Positions 1 to 8,343 of a stretch of 24,875 nt of DNA are shown in pieces. Origin of the DNA: a bacterium (lineage in GTDB: Bacteria; Bacillota_I; Bacilli_A; RF39; UBA660); contig RKAV01000039.1 of NCBI GenBank assembly GCA_014846175.1, positions 1-24,875 of the forward strand, written 5' to 3'. The notes below the pieces were generated by a model that was given only the letters and a program-made list of their open reading frames with translations, was not told the DNA's origin and searched no databases. How positions within the stretch are numbered: the first letter of the stretch is position 1; each line of letters begins with the position of its first letter. Made by a program: the position numbers and the translations under genes.

Positions 1-1
1 A

Positions 2-268
2 GTTGCGATGGCTGGTGCACTAAGTTATAAATCAAATATAAATAATTATTTATGCACCGGAGCAACTCAATGGACTATGACACCTATTATTTTTGCTTTT
101 CATTCCCTTTCCATATATAACTTAAGTGTCGATAATGATGGCTCATTAACTTTTGAATATGCTGTTCCAGGTGCAATTGGGGTAAGACCAGTTATAAATT
201 TAAAAGCTGATATACTGATAACTAAAGGAGACGGAACGGCACTGAGTCCATTTGTTATTGAATCATAG
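2..268 (+). CDS. C-terminal end of a secreted/surface protein (truncated by window edge)
   Basis: The reading frame is open from the first bases of the window, so only the last ~88 residues are visible. They align without gaps over most of their length with the end of the next gene: both contain an AMAG motif, then (W/Y)T(M/L)TP, then a divergent stretch, then an almost identical GVRPVINLK(A/S)D...LITKGDGTAL(S/N)PF tail. The gene is therefore a tandem paralogue of 283-2148, separated from it by 14 bases and probably co-transcribed with it. The divergent block (86-178) is rich in NNT/NNC codons but less so than in the neighbour, and is one codon longer just before GVRP. The role is presumably extracellular, by analogy with the neighbour, whose N-terminus is visible. 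The function is unknown. Confidence 0.75.
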   Translation, partial: VAMAGALSYKSNINNYLCTGATQWTMTPIIFAFHSLSIYNLSVDNDGSLTFEYAVPGAIGVRPVINLKADILITKGDGTALSPFVIES

Positions 269-282
269 GAAGGAGTATAAAA

Positions 283-2148
283 ATGAATAAGAATAAAATA
301 AAGAGTATTATAACTATTAGTTTTTCTATATTTCTATTACTAATAGTAGTAGGTATCAGCTACGCAGCATACAACTATAGTGGAATAGGTCAAAAGGCAA
401 ATACTATTACAACAGGAGCAATTAGTATGACTTATACGGAATCTACTAATTCTATAGCATTAAGTAACGCCTTACCAACAACTGATGCAACAGGAAAGAA
501 AAGAAAGAATACTGGTGAATACTTTGATTTCACTGTTAAATCATCTATAAAAGGTAATACTGATATCAATTATGAAATAGCAGCAAAAGAAGAAAATGGT
601 AATATCTTTTCTGGTAAGAATATAAAGTATTACTTAACAAAAGTAAATAGTGATGGAACAGAAACAGAGGTAATGGCACCAAGAACATATTATGAAGAAC
701 CATCAGGAAATGTTTATACCGGAAGACCAGCAGATATGATGAGCTTATTTGTAGGTAATCTAAATCAACAAGGAGATACAACTATAAATTATAGATTAAG
801 ACTATGGGTAGATGAAAATTATAATCCCCAAAATGATAATGGTGGATTAACATATAAAATAAAAGTAAATGTTTATGGACAAACAAGTGATACCGTAGCA
901 CAAGCTGAAGATACTTATTGTAAAGATAATGGATTTACTAAATTATCAGATTGTATGTTAGTAATGAATAATCATGAAGCTACAACTGATATAGCTAAAA
1001 CTAATATTAAAGCAAAAGGAACACCAGACTTTAGTAAAATAGCACCAAATGATACTGAAACAGATGGACTATATATGGCTGAAGATGATGAAGGGGAAAG
1101 CTATTATTATAGAGGAGCAGTAAAGAACAACTATGTATCATTTGCAGGATTTATTTGGAGAATAATAAGACGTAATGGAGATGGAAGTGTTAGAATGATT
1201 TACTCAGGTAAATCAACAACAGATACAGGTGAAGCAGTAACAATAGGTAATTCACCATTCAATAGTAAGTATTGGGATCCTACCTACGAAGGATATAAAT
1301 ATAATGAAGACTTTGAATTGCATGAAAATAATTCTACTACTAGGTATGATTGGTTTTTTAATACGAAAAAGTATAACTATGGAACAGGATATACCTTTGA
1401 TTCTTCTACCAAGAAGTTCACATTAACTGGAACAATAAAACAATTAACATGGAAAGATAATCATGATGAGATAGTAAAAAATCAGTTATATAGTTGTTTG
1501 GAAACATCATGTAATGTAATTTATAAAGTAACAGGATATCAAAATGATACAAGAATGACAGTAAAACCAATAAGTTATAATTCAAAAAGTTTAGCAACAG
1601 CTCAAACGAATAATACAAATTCGGCTATTAAAACAACCATAGATACTTGGTATAAAAATAATCTAACAGCTTATACTTCAAAATTAGCTGATGAAACATT
1701 TTGCAATGATAGAAGTATCTCAAGTGGTTCGGGTTATTTAACATCTCCTACAACTTACTATAGACCATTCAATAGTTTATATAACAAAAAAACATTAAGT
1801 TTAAAATGTATACAATCTAATGATAAATTAAAAGTAGCAAATACAAGTGCTACGTTAGATTATCCAATATCACTTATCACAGCAGATGAAACAGCAATGG
1901 CTGGTGGTGTATTCGATACTGCAAATACAAATTATTATTTATATAGTGGACAATCATTTTATACACTGACCCCATCTTACTTCGACTCAGGTAATTCTCG
2001 TGCTAACGTTTGGACGGTACAACATTCAGGTGTTCTTGACTGGTACAGTGTCTATTTCTCCTTTGGAGTAAGACCAGTAATAAATCTAAAATCTGATACT
2101 TTAATAACTAAAGGTGATGGAACGGCACTAAATCCCTTCACCGTTTGA
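283..2148 (+). CDS. Large secreted or membrane-anchored surface protein with variable C-terminus
   Basis: A 621-residue protein with a strong SD (AGGAAGGAG, 268-276) before the ATG. Residues 1-30 are a basic stretch then a hydrophobic segment ending SYAAYNYSG, a signal peptide or N-terminal anchor. Residues ~35-210 (KANTITTGAISMTYTE onward) look like a TasA/camelysin-type beta-sandwich, an impression from sequence style rather than a search. The middle is a Tyr/Thr/Asn/Lys-rich domain with several Cys pairs (YCKDNG...DCM, CLETSCN) that could form disulfides outside the cell. The C-terminus carries YTLTP, a hypervariable-looking 30-codon block (1975-2064) and the tail GVRPVINLKSDTLITKGDG. The tail matches the partial gene upstream, so this is a tandem family. 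A terminator follows directly. A secreted adhesin or matrix-like role is plausible but unproven; no catalytic motif was recognised. Confidence 0.85.
   Translation: MNKNKIKSIITISFSIFLLLIVVGISYAAYNYSGIGQKANTITTGAISMTYTESTNSIALSNALPTTDATGKKRKNTGEYFDFTVKSSIKGNTDINYEIAAKEENGNIFSGKNIKYYLTKVNSDGTETEVMAPRTYYEEPSGNVYTGRPADMMSLFVGNLNQQGDTTINYRLRLWVDENYNPQNDNGGLTYKIKVNVYGQTSDTVAQAEDTYCKDNGFTKLSDCMLVMNNHEATTDIAKTNIKAKGTPDFSKIAPNDTETDGLYMAEDDEGESYYYRGAVKNNYVSFAGFIWRIIRRNGDGSVRMIYSGKSTTDTGEAVTIGNSPFNSKYWDPTYEGYKYNEDFELHENNSTTRYDWFFNTKKYNYGTGYTFDSSTKKFTLTGTIKQLTWKDNHDEIVKNQLYSCLETSCNVIYKVTGYQNDTRMTVKPISYNSKSLATAQTNNTNSAIKTTIDTWYKNNLTAYTSKLADETFCNDRSISSGSGYLTSPTTYYRPFNSLYNKKTLSLKCIQSNDKLKVANTSATLDYPISLITADETAMAGGVFDTANTNYYLYSGQSFYTLTPSYFDSGNSRANVWTVQHSGVLDWYSVYFSFGVRPVINLKSDTLITKGDGTALNPFTV
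1975..2064 (+). other. Candidate DGR-type variable region in the surface-protein C-terminus
   Basis: In this 30-codon block 23 codons end in T or C and 9 end in C (TAC, TTC, GAC, AAC, GAC, TAC, GTC, TTC, TCC). The 40 codons just upstream contain only about two C-ending codons. The protein here reads SGVLDWYSVYFSFGVRP at its end: conserved-looking G, L, V, S and GV positions alternate with D/W/Y/S/Y/F residues. That is what adenine-specific mutagenesis of a template of AAC/AAT codons would produce (NNC/NNT). The flanks are conserved with the paralogue and the block lies at the extreme C-terminus, as in DGR targets. The TGG codon at 2041-2043 cannot come from AAC or AAT by adenine changes alone. 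No template repeat or reverse transcriptase is in the window. Confidence 0.45.
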
Positions 2149-2180
2149 TATGGTATGTAAAAATACATATCATATTTTTT
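2148..2180 (+). terminator. Rho-independent terminator after surface-protein gene
   Basis: A 12-pair hairpin (ATATG-G-TATGTA / TACATA-T-CATAT, AAAA loop, one G-U pair) is followed immediately by TTTTTT. It starts at the last base of the stop codon of the gene at 283-2148 and separates the surface-protein array from priA. Confidence 0.85.
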
Positions 2181-2188
2181 GATATTCC

Positions 2189-2217
2189 TTGAATAACATC
2201 TTTCCTATAGATATAAT
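2189..2217 (+). promoter_or_regulatory. Sigma-A-type promoter for priA
   Basis: The -35 TTGAAT (2189-2194), a 17-base spacer and a perfect -10 TATAAT (2212-2217) predict a transcript start near 2224. That leaves a ~25-base leader carrying the SD GAAAGGAG (2234-2241). Confidence 0.7.
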
Positions 2218-2248
2218 ATAAGAGATGAATTATGAAAGGAGCAATATT

Positions 2249-4408
2249 ATGGTAGCAAGAGTATTAGTAGAAGTAATGAATAAATCTTTAGATAAGACTT
2301 TTTCCTATTTAGTACCTGAAGAATTAATTAATATAGTTGCAGTAGGTAAAAGAGTAATTGTTCCTTTTGGTAATAGACAAGTAGAAGGATTCATTTTAGA
2401 ATTAACTAAAGAAATGGATACAAGTTATCAACTTAAGGAAATAATTAGTATAAATAATGATGTTGTTTTAAATGAAGAACTATTATTACTAGGTAAGAAA
2501 ATTAGTAAGATGACATTAGCACCTTTGATTAGTTGTTATCAGGCGATGCTTCCTAAGGCTTTAAAGGTTAAACAAAAGAGGGAAATTACTAAGAAGTATG
2601 ATACTTACTATAAAATTATCAATACTAATTGTAAGTTAAGTAGTAAGCAGTTAGAAGTAGTTAATTTAATTAAAGATAAATTAGTAAGTGAAAAAGATTT
2701 AGTTGATATAAATAACATAAGTAAAGCAAGACTTAATACTTTAGTAGAGAAGAATGTTTTAGCTAAGGAGATAAGAGAAAGTTATCGTTTAGAACATAAT
2801 AATCTAATAGAAGAAAAAAATAAATTAACAGCACTACAGGAGAGTGCTGTTAAAGAAATTATTAGTAGTAAAGATATGGTTTACTTATTACATGGCGTTA
2901 CTGGTAGTGGAAAGACGGAAGTTTATATGTCTTTAATAGAAGAAGGATTAACTCTTTCTAAGCAAAGTATTGTTTTAGTACCTGAAATATCATTAACACC
3001 ACAAACTTTAGCTCGTTTTGAAAAAAGATTTGGTAGACGTGTTGCTGTTTTTCATAGTGCCTTATCAGAAGGTGAAAAGTATGATGAATATAGAAGAGTA
3101 GCAAGGGGAGAAGTAGATGTAGTAGTAGGAACTAGAAGTGCTATCTTTGCTCCCTTAAAAGATATTTCCTATATCATTATGGATGAAGAACATAGTGATT
3201 CTTACAAACAAGAAAATACTCCTCGTTATGATACTAAATTAGTAGCTTTAGAACGCTGTAAATATCACAATGCTAAGTTAGTACTTGGTAGTGCTACTCC
3301 CACTTTAGAAAGTTATGCTAGAGCATTAAAAGGAAACTATCATTTAGTTAATCTTAAAGAAAGAGTAGGAGGAAGAAATCTTCCTAAGGTAGAATTTGTT
3401 GATATGAATAAAGCCTTAGCTAAAGCAAAAGGACACTTCTCTTTAGAACTAATTAAAAGAATAGAAGAGACTTTAGCAAGAAATGAACAAGTAATCCTCT
3501 TACTTAATAGAAGAGGTTATTCTTCTGTTTTGTCTTGTAAAAACTGTGGTTATGTTATGAAATGTCCTAATTGTGATATATCCTTAACCTATCATAAAAC
3601 TAATAACTTACTAAGATGTCATTACTGTGGCTATGCTACTAACTATCCAAAAGTTTGTCCCGAATGCCAAGAAGAAGCATTAAGAGATTTAGGAGTTGGA
3701 ACAGAAAAAATAGAAGAAGAATTAAAAACCTTATTTAAAGACACTAAAATATTAAGAATGGATGTTGATACAACTAGTAAAAAGAATGCCCACCAAAAAA
3801 TAATAGAAAGTTTTGGGAAAGGTGAGGCCTCTATTTTAATTGGTACGCAAATGGTTGCTAAAGGACTTGATTTTCAAAATGTTACCTTAGTAGGAGTAAT
3901 TAATACTGATACCTCCCTTATGATACCAGACTTTAGAAGTAGTGAAGTTACCTTTGATTTATTAAGTCAAGTAGCAGGAAGAAGTGGAAGAGCAAAAGAT
4001 GGATTAGTTGTTTTTCAAACCTATAATAAAGACCACTATGCTATAAAATGTGCTAGTAACCATGATTATATAACCTTCTTCAAAGAAGAAATGTCTATTA
4101 GGAAAATGATGAAGTATCCACCGTATTATTATTTAGTACTGATTAAAATTAATAGTAAAGATGAAACTACTTCTTTAAAAGAAGCTGTAAGATGTGAGAA
4201 AGTCTTAAAAAAATATTTAGATAAAACTATTCTATTAGGCCCTACTAAAGCGATTATCTTTAAAAAGATGAATATTTATACTTATCAAATAATTTTAAAA
4301 TATCAATATCAAGATAATATTTATGAGATACTTGATAAACTACTAAACTACTATGCTACTAAGAAAATAGTAGAAGTATCAGTTACTTTCAATCCTGTCC
4401 ACTTATAG
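2249..4408 (+). CDS. priA: Primosomal protein N' (PriA), replication-restart helicase
   Basis: A 719-residue superfamily 2 3'-5' helicase that recognises stalled forks and reloads the replicative helicase. It has an N-terminal DNA-binding domain, Walker A GVTGSGKTEVY, the Walker B box MDEEHSDSYKQE, motif III GSATPTLES, and a zinc-binding insertion with paired cysteines (CKNCGYVMKCPNC ... CHYCGY ... CPEC). Helicase C-terminal motifs LLLNRRGYS, IGTQMVAKGLDF and QVAGRSGR follow. Length is somewhat short of E. coli PriA (732) but all motifs are intact. I chose the ATG at 2249 over an in-frame ATG at 2225, because the SD GAAAGGAG lies 7 bases upstream of 2249 and the 2225 codon would sit at the predicted transcript start. 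Pro-sigma-K follows after 42 bases. Confidence 0.97.
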   Translation: MVARVLVEVMNKSLDKTFSYLVPEELINIVAVGKRVIVPFGNRQVEGFILELTKEMDTSYQLKEIISINNDVVLNEELLLLGKKISKMTLAPLISCYQAMLPKALKVKQKREITKKYDTYYKIINTNCKLSSKQLEVVNLIKDKLVSEKDLVDINNISKARLNTLVEKNVLAKEIRESYRLEHNNLIEEKNKLTALQESAVKEIISSKDMVYLLHGVTGSGKTEVYMSLIEEGLTLSKQSIVLVPEISLTPQTLARFEKRFGRRVAVFHSALSEGEKYDEYRRVARGEVDVVVGTRSAIFAPLKDISYIIMDEEHSDSYKQENTPRYDTKLVALERCKYHNAKLVLGSATPTLESYARALKGNYHLVNLKERVGGRNLPKVEFVDMNKALAKAKGHFSLELIKRIEETLARNEQVILLLNRRGYSSVLSCKNCGYVMKCPNCDISLTYHKTNNLLRCHYCGYATNYPKVCPECQEEALRDLGVGTEKIEEELKTLFKDTKILRMDVDTTSKKNAHQKIIESFGKGEASILIGTQMVAKGLDFQNVTLVGVINTDTSLMIPDFRSSEVTFDLLSQVAGRSGRAKDGLVVFQTYNKDHYAIKCASNHDYITFFKEEMSIRKMMKYPPYYYLVLIKINSKDETTSLKEAVRCEKVLKKYLDKTILLGPTKAIIFKKMNIYTYQIILKYQYQDNIYEILDKLLNYYATKKIVEVSVTFNPVHL

Positions 4409-4450
4409 CATTTTTCTAAAAAATTAGACATATTATTTAATGGTGATAAT

Positions 4451-5158
4451 ATGTTATTTCAACTATTTAATAGTTTAAGATGTTTCTTTACATTTACTGC
4501 AAGTTATTCTAATCAAGTATTTAAAGAACCTTTAACAAAAGAAGAGGAAGAAGAAAAAATTAAGAAGATGCAAGAAGGAGATATAGACGCTAGAAATGAT
4601 TTAATAGAACATAATCTAAGATTAGTTGCTCATATTGTTAAGAAATTTGATTATAAAAATGTAGATCAAGATGACTTAATTAGTATTGGTACAATAGGAC
4701 TTATAAAAGGAGTAGATAGTTTCCTTACTAGTAAAGGTAATAGATTAACTACTTATTGTGCTAAGTGTATTCAAAATGAAATACTTATGTACTTTAGAGC
4801 TAATAATAAAAACAATAAAAATATATCTTTAAATGAACCAATTGGATTTGATAAAGAAGGAAATGAAATATCAATATTAGATATTTTAAAAGCTCCCAAA
4901 CCTGACTTTGTAGAAGAAATAAGTAAAAAAGATAATGTCTTACTATTAAATGATTATTTAGAAGTATTAACAGATAGAGAAAAAGATATTATTGAAAAAA
5001 GATATGGTTTATACGGAACTACTCCCTTAACGCAAAAGAAAATAGCTAGTAATATGAAAATATCAAGAAGTTATGTATCAAGAATTGAAAAGAGAGCTTT
5101 AACTAAGATACTTAGAGAGTTTATTAAAAACAATCACTATGAAGAATTAGATAAGTAA
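4451..5158 (+). CDS. sigK: RNA polymerase sporulation sigma factor, pro-sigma-K
   Basis: A 235-residue sigma-70 family protein. Region 2 reads EHNLRLVAHIVKKF...DLISIGTIGLIKGVDSF...YCAKCIQNEILMYFR, then the sigma-K-like stretch LNEPIGFDKEGNEISILDIL. Region 4 reads LTDREKDIIEKRYGLYG...TQKKIASNMKISRSYVSRIEKRAL. The conserved part begins only at ~residue 29 (EPLTKEEEEEK). Before it is a hydrophobic leader (MLFQLFNSLRCFFTFTASYS) resembling the membrane-tethering pro-sequence of Bacillus pro-sigma-K. In Bacillus that leader is cut by SpoIVFB, whose homologue is at 8912-9652. Sigma-E is the close alternative, but the position of the leader and the QDKEGNEIS-like motif favour sigma-K. The gene is contiguous, with no skin-type interruption. 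SD GGTGAT lies 3 bases before the ATG. Confidence 0.88.
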   Translation: MLFQLFNSLRCFFTFTASYSNQVFKEPLTKEEEEEKIKKMQEGDIDARNDLIEHNLRLVAHIVKKFDYKNVDQDDLISIGTIGLIKGVDSFLTSKGNRLTTYCAKCIQNEILMYFRANNKNNKNISLNEPIGFDKEGNEISILDILKAPKPDFVEEISKKDNVLLLNDYLEVLTDREKDIIEKRYGLYGTTPLTQKKIASNMKISRSYVSRIEKRALTKILREFIKNNHYEELDK

Positions 5159-5184
5159 TTATCTTTTTCTTTTTAATATAAAAA

Positions 5185-5204
5185 AAACTTCCTTAAAGAA
5201 GTTT
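5185..5204. terminator. Terminator hairpin between converging sigK and lipoprotein gene
   Basis: A 7-bp perfect stem AAACTTC/GAAGTTT with a 6-base loop. The minus-strand transcript runs into TTTTTTTT-like sequence (complement of the A-run at 5180-5187), a good terminator for the lipoprotein gene whose stop codon lies in the stem. On the plus strand the T-tract is weak, but the hairpin may also serve sigK. Confidence 0.65.
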
Positions 5205-5679
5205 ATTTACAAGTTGCGCCAAGTTTTTCATATAGACTTTTAACACTACTAACTTTAATCTTACCATCAGTTATTATTTGACTATTGGCTTTATCAATTT
5301 CAATTAGCTTATTAGTATCAATCTTAGAATAATTAATATCAACTTTAGATATTAGTTTATTGCCTCTAATAGCAATGTTATAATTATAAAACTTTACATT
5401 CTTATAAGGCTCATAAACTTTTTCAATTTGCTCTTTATAACCTTTAAGAGATTGATTATTTTCCATTTGAATTGATTCTTCACTCTTTATGCGTGTAACA
5501 TCATCACCCTCATAATAAACCTTATAATTTAAACTAGTCTTCATACCATTTTTATTTACACTTCTAGTACAAGTCATAACATTACCATTATTAACAATAT
5601 CCTTACTATTAGATGAACAACCAGTTATTAAAAACACTCCCACCATAACAATTGCTAAAAATAAATATCTTTTTTTCAT
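5203..5679 (-). CDS. YehR-like (DUF1307-type) lipoprotein
   Basis: A 158-residue lipoprotein. The N-terminus is MKKRYLF, a hydrophobic h-region and a lipobox LITGC (Cys at residue 21), so it should be lipidated and held on the outer face of the membrane. The mature part contains CTRSVNKNGMKTSLNYKVYY, resembling the DUF1307/YehR pattern of a Cys-containing strand followed by N-x-M-x-T. A second cysteine near the C-terminus (GATCK) could form a disulfide with the first. SD AGGAGG is just upstream. The gene converges with sigK and diverges from the SpoIIB-like gene. A TGTCGAA Spo0A-box-like site lies ~60 bp upstream. The molecular function is unknown for the family. Confidence 0.8.
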   Translation of the reverse strand: MKKRYLFLAIVMVGVFLITGCSSNSKDIVNNGNVMTCTRSVNKNGMKTSLNYKVYYEGDDVTRIKSEESIQMENNQSLKGYKEQIEKVYEPYKNVKFYNYNIAIRGNKLISKVDINYSKIDTNKLIEIDKANSQIITDGKIKVSSVKSLYEKLGATCK

Positions 5680-5734
5680 CTTATTTCCTCCTATAATATT
5701 ACTTTATCATAAAACTATTACTATTTCCACATCT

Positions 5735-5741
5735 TTCGACA
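5735..5741 (-). promoter_or_regulatory. Possible Spo0A box (TTGTCGAA)
   Basis: The minus strand reads TTTGTCGAAAG, containing the exact Spo0A core TGTCGAA. It lies in the divergent spacer between the lipoprotein gene and the SpoIIB-like gene. A 7-base match can occur by chance, and the only support is that nearby genes are sporulation genes. Confidence 0.35.
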
Positions 5742-5783
5742 AATTAATTAAACAGTTATTGCTATGTTAGTATTGGTGATAAT

Positions 5784-6233
5784 ATGTATAAGAAATTTAT
5801 ATTTTCCTTAATAATAGCAATAGCTAGTGGTACAATTCTTGGTCATACTCTATTTGAAAAATTTAAAGAAGAAGAACAAACAGTATTTAATTATAAAACA
5901 CCTGTTTATTTCTTAAGAGAAGGTGTTTACGACAACTTAGATTACGCCTTAGAAAGTGCTAATAAATTCGCTACTAAAATTATCGTGAAAGATAAAGCTA
6001 AATACTATCTTTACTTAGCTATTTCTAAAAATGAAGACAATTTAGCAATGATTAAAAAAATTTATAATAATAATAATTTAGTAGTAGAAACTAAGAATAT
6101 TAATAATGAAAGTTTCTTAACCGTTCTTGACCAAATGGAAAATCTATTAAAGAAAACATCTAATAACGAAGAGAAACTTACTATTGAGAAAGTAATACTA
6201 GCTAATTATGAAGAATTAGTTTTAAATAATTAA
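5784..6233 (+). CDS. SpoIIB-like membrane protein with SPOR-type domain
   Basis: A 149-residue protein with one N-terminal transmembrane segment (residues 4-22) followed by a soluble extracytoplasmic part. Residues ~40-105 (VYFLREGVYDNLDYALESANKF...KYYLYLAISKNEDNLAMIKKIY) have the SPOR-like pattern of a V/Y-rich strand, a helix, a second strand and a second helix. SPOR domains bind denuded peptidoglycan at septa. In Bacillus subtilis spoIIB, also a single-pass SPOR-like protein, sits just upstream of maf-radC-mre, and here the gene sits just upstream of radC-mreCD. The assignment therefore rests on topology plus synteny and is moderate. SD GGTGAT lies 3 bases before the ATG. Confidence 0.6.
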   Translation: MYKKFIFSLIIAIASGTILGHTLFEKFKEEEQTVFNYKTPVYFLREGVYDNLDYALESANKFATKIIVKDKAKYYLYLAISKNEDNLAMIKKIYNNNNLVVETKNINNESFLTVLDQMENLLKKTSNNEEKLTIEKVILANYEELVLNN

Positions 6234-6280
6234 AGGGTAAAACAAATATCTAATGTTTATAATTAATTAGGGGTGATTAA

Positions 6281-6961
6281 ATGAAAGTTAAAGAAATACC
6301 TGTTAATGAAAGACCAAGAGAGAAATTAGAGTTATATGGACCTAGTAATTTATCAACATCAGATTTATTATCTATTCTTTTAGCAAGTGGTTTAAAAGGT
6401 AAGAATGTAACAGAACTTTCCTTTGAGTTATTATCTAAAGTAGATAGTATTAAAGAATTAGCTAGTTTAAATTTAGAAGAAATATGTAAAATAAAAGGTA
6501 TTGGAAAAGTAAAAGCTACTACCTTATTAGCAGCTATAGAACTTGGTAAAAGAATATATTTATTACCTGATACTAAGAAAGTAAAATTAGCTACTGCTAC
6601 TGATGTATTTTCTTATAGTAAGTATTTGTTCTATGGAAAGAAACAAGAGTGTTTCTACTGCCTATATGTTGATAAATTAAGACATCTAATTACTACTAAA
6701 CTTCTATTTATGGGAACAATGGAAAGAAGTAGTGTTCATCCAAGAGAAATATTTAAAGAAGCATATAAAGTATCAGCTACAGGAATAATCTGTATTCATA
6801 ATCATCCATCAGGAGTAGTATTACCTAGTAAGAAAGATATAGAATTTACTAATGATTTAATTAATCTTGGTAATTTTCATGGTATATATATACTTGATCA
6901 TTTAATTGTAAGTGAAAATAAATATTTTAGTTTTGTTGAAAATAAGAATAAGGACAATTGA
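6281..6961 (+). CDS. radC: RadC family JAB/MPN-domain protein
   Basis: A 226-residue protein. The N-terminal UPF0758 start MKVKEIPVNERPREKLELYGPSNLS is followed by a helix-hairpin-helix-like segment (EEICKIKGIGKVKATTLLAAIELGKR). The C-terminal JAB-type metalloprotease-like domain contains SSVHPREIFKEA, then HNHPSG, and a later acidic residue near DHLIV that may complete the metal site. Despite its name, RadC has no firmly established role in repair; it is usually next to mre genes, as here. SD GGGGTGAT is 3 bases before the ATG. It follows the SpoIIB-like gene by 47 bases and precedes mreC by 51. Confidence 0.93.
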   Translation: MKVKEIPVNERPREKLELYGPSNLSTSDLLSILLASGLKGKNVTELSFELLSKVDSIKELASLNLEEICKIKGIGKVKATTLLAAIELGKRIYLLPDTKKVKLATATDVFSYSKYLFYGKKQECFYCLYVDKLRHLITTKLLFMGTMERSSVHPREIFKEAYKVSATGIICIHNHPSGVVLPSKKDIEFTNDLINLGNFHGIYILDHLIVSENKYFSFVENKNKDN

Positions 6962-7012
6962 AAAAAAAGTTATCATTAGGTATACTATATAAGGAAAGAA
7001 AGGAAGATAAGT

Positions 7013-7807
7013 ATGTACCAAAAGAATAAAAAAAGAAAAAAATTAATAATTGTTTTTTGTATTATCTTTATATCATTTTTTCTTCTATTTTATTCATTAT
7101 CATCTAATAGAAAAATAGGAGTTATAGAAGGATTTTTAAAAGATACAACTGTTACAATATCTAAAGTTATAATGATGCCTTTTACTAGTTTAAATAAAGA
7201 AAAAGGAATAGATGCTAGTAAGAGTTATTTAATTCAAAAAAATATTAATGTTCATTTAGAAGAAGAAATAGAACAGTTAAGAGATGCTCTTTCCTTAAAT
7301 CAAACTTTAACTGGTTATGAAGTAGTTAATGCTACAGTAGTGAATAGAAATAAAAGCTATTGGTATCAAACTCTTACTATAGATAAAGGGAAAGATTCAG
7401 GATTAAAAGAGAATATGGTTGTTATTACTAAAAATGGATTAATTGGAAAGTTAGAAAAAGTTACTAATAAGTCAGCTACAGTTAAACTAATTACTGCTAA
7501 TGATGTTAATAATAAAGTTTCTGTATCTATAGCTACTTCTAATGGTGAGACTAATGCTATACTAAGTGGATATGATAAGAAAAAAAATGAAATATTAGTT
7601 AGTGGAGTAGATAGTAATGTTGATATTAATAAAGATGATGTTATAACAACTAGTGGTTTAGGAGGAATGTTTCCAAGAGGTATTTATATAGGTAAAGTAG
7701 AAGCTATTTCTATAGATAAATATGGTCTTAGCAAAACACTAGCAATTAAAACTAATCAAAACTTTAATAGCATTCATTATGTAACAATACTAAAAGGAGA
7801 AAAATAA
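7013..7807 (+). CDS. mreC: Rod shape-determining protein MreC
   Basis: A 264-residue bitopic membrane protein: a Lys/Arg-rich cytoplasmic start, a transmembrane helix at residues ~11-27, a coiled-coil-like segment (residues ~75-95), then the MreC beta-domain (VVNATVVNRNKSYWYQTLTIDKGKDSGLKENMVVIT, GLIGKLEKV, ISGLGGMFPRGIYIGKV near the end). MreC links the MreB cytoskeleton to the elongation synthases and MreD. SD AAAGGAAG lies before the ATG; mreD starts one base after the stop. No mreB is adjacent, unlike in Bacillus. Confidence 0.93.
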   Translation: MYQKNKKRKKLIIVFCIIFISFFLLFYSLSSNRKIGVIEGFLKDTTVTISKVIMMPFTSLNKEKGIDASKSYLIQKNINVHLEEEIEQLRDALSLNQTLTGYEVVNATVVNRNKSYWYQTLTIDKGKDSGLKENMVVITKNGLIGKLEKVTNKSATVKLITANDVNNKVSVSIATSNGETNAILSGYDKKKNEILVSGVDSNVDINKDDVITTSGLGGMFPRGIYIGKVEAISIDKYGLSKTLAIKTNQNFNSIHYVTILKGEK

Positions 7808-7808
7808 T

Positions 7809-8309
7809 ATGTTCTTTGTTTATTTTATTTTAATAACTTCTTTCCTTTTAGATGGTATCTTATCTAATTATTTAGATTATATGCTAGGAGATATTACCTT
7901 ATTTAATCCTCTATTAACAATCATAGCTTTATTAATTATTTATCCCTTTTTTAGAAAAAATGATAATCAGTATTTAGTTATAGCTTTTATAACAGGTTTT
8001 CTATATGATTTATTTTATACTAACTTATTATTTACAAATGCTATTCTTTTCTTACTACTGGCAATAATTTATAAATATTTATATAAGAAATTAGCTTTTA
8101 ATATTATAACTATGTCTTTTTCTATTCTTTTAATTATTACTATCTATGAAACTATCTTATCCTTCTTACTATTTATTTTTAATATAGTACCAATTACATT
8201 TACTGATGTTACTTATTTAATAATACATAGTTTAATTTTAAATATTATTTATGGTGATATATTATATTTAATAGCTAGTAAAACAAAACGTAAAAGACGT
8301 CTAAATTAG
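7809..8309 (+). CDS. mreD: Rod shape-determining protein MreD
   Basis: A 166-residue protein, nearly all hydrophobic, with about five transmembrane helices and a basic C-terminus (KTKRKRRLN). It has the MreD pattern of an early D-G-(I/L) motif in helix 1 (LLDGILSNYLD) and a G-F-x-x-D-L motif at residues ~68-75 (ITGFLYDLFY). It acts with MreC in the elongation complex. SD AAAGGAG lies in the last codons of mreC, so the two are translationally close. Confidence 0.88.
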   Translation: MFFVYFILITSFLLDGILSNYLDYMLGDITLFNPLLTIIALLIIYPFFRKNDNQYLVIAFITGFLYDLFYTNLLFTNAILFLLLAIIYKYLYKKLAFNIITMSFSILLIITIYETILSFLLFIFNIVPITFTDVTYLIIHSLILNIIYGDILYLIASKTKRKRRLN

Positions 8310-8343
8310 ATATTTCTTACATATACTTTACTAGGTGATAGTA

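Noticed and set aside
566..781. Minus-strand frame inside the surface-protein gene
   Set aside because: Leu/Tyr-rich translation is the complement of an AT-rich coding strand, with no SD; it is a shadow of 283-2148. The same applies to minus-strand frames at 1418-1618, 11678-11944, 18201-18494, 21992-22231 and 22997-23329.
2149..2248. DGR template repeat after the surface-protein gene
   Set aside because: I looked for an adenine-rich near copy of 1975-2064 here and elsewhere in the window and saw none, and no reverse-transcriptase motif occurs in any frame.
2225..2248. Upstream ATG as the priA start
   Set aside because: It falls at the predicted transcript start and includes the real SD (GAAAGGAG) as codons; ATG 2249 has ideal spacing.
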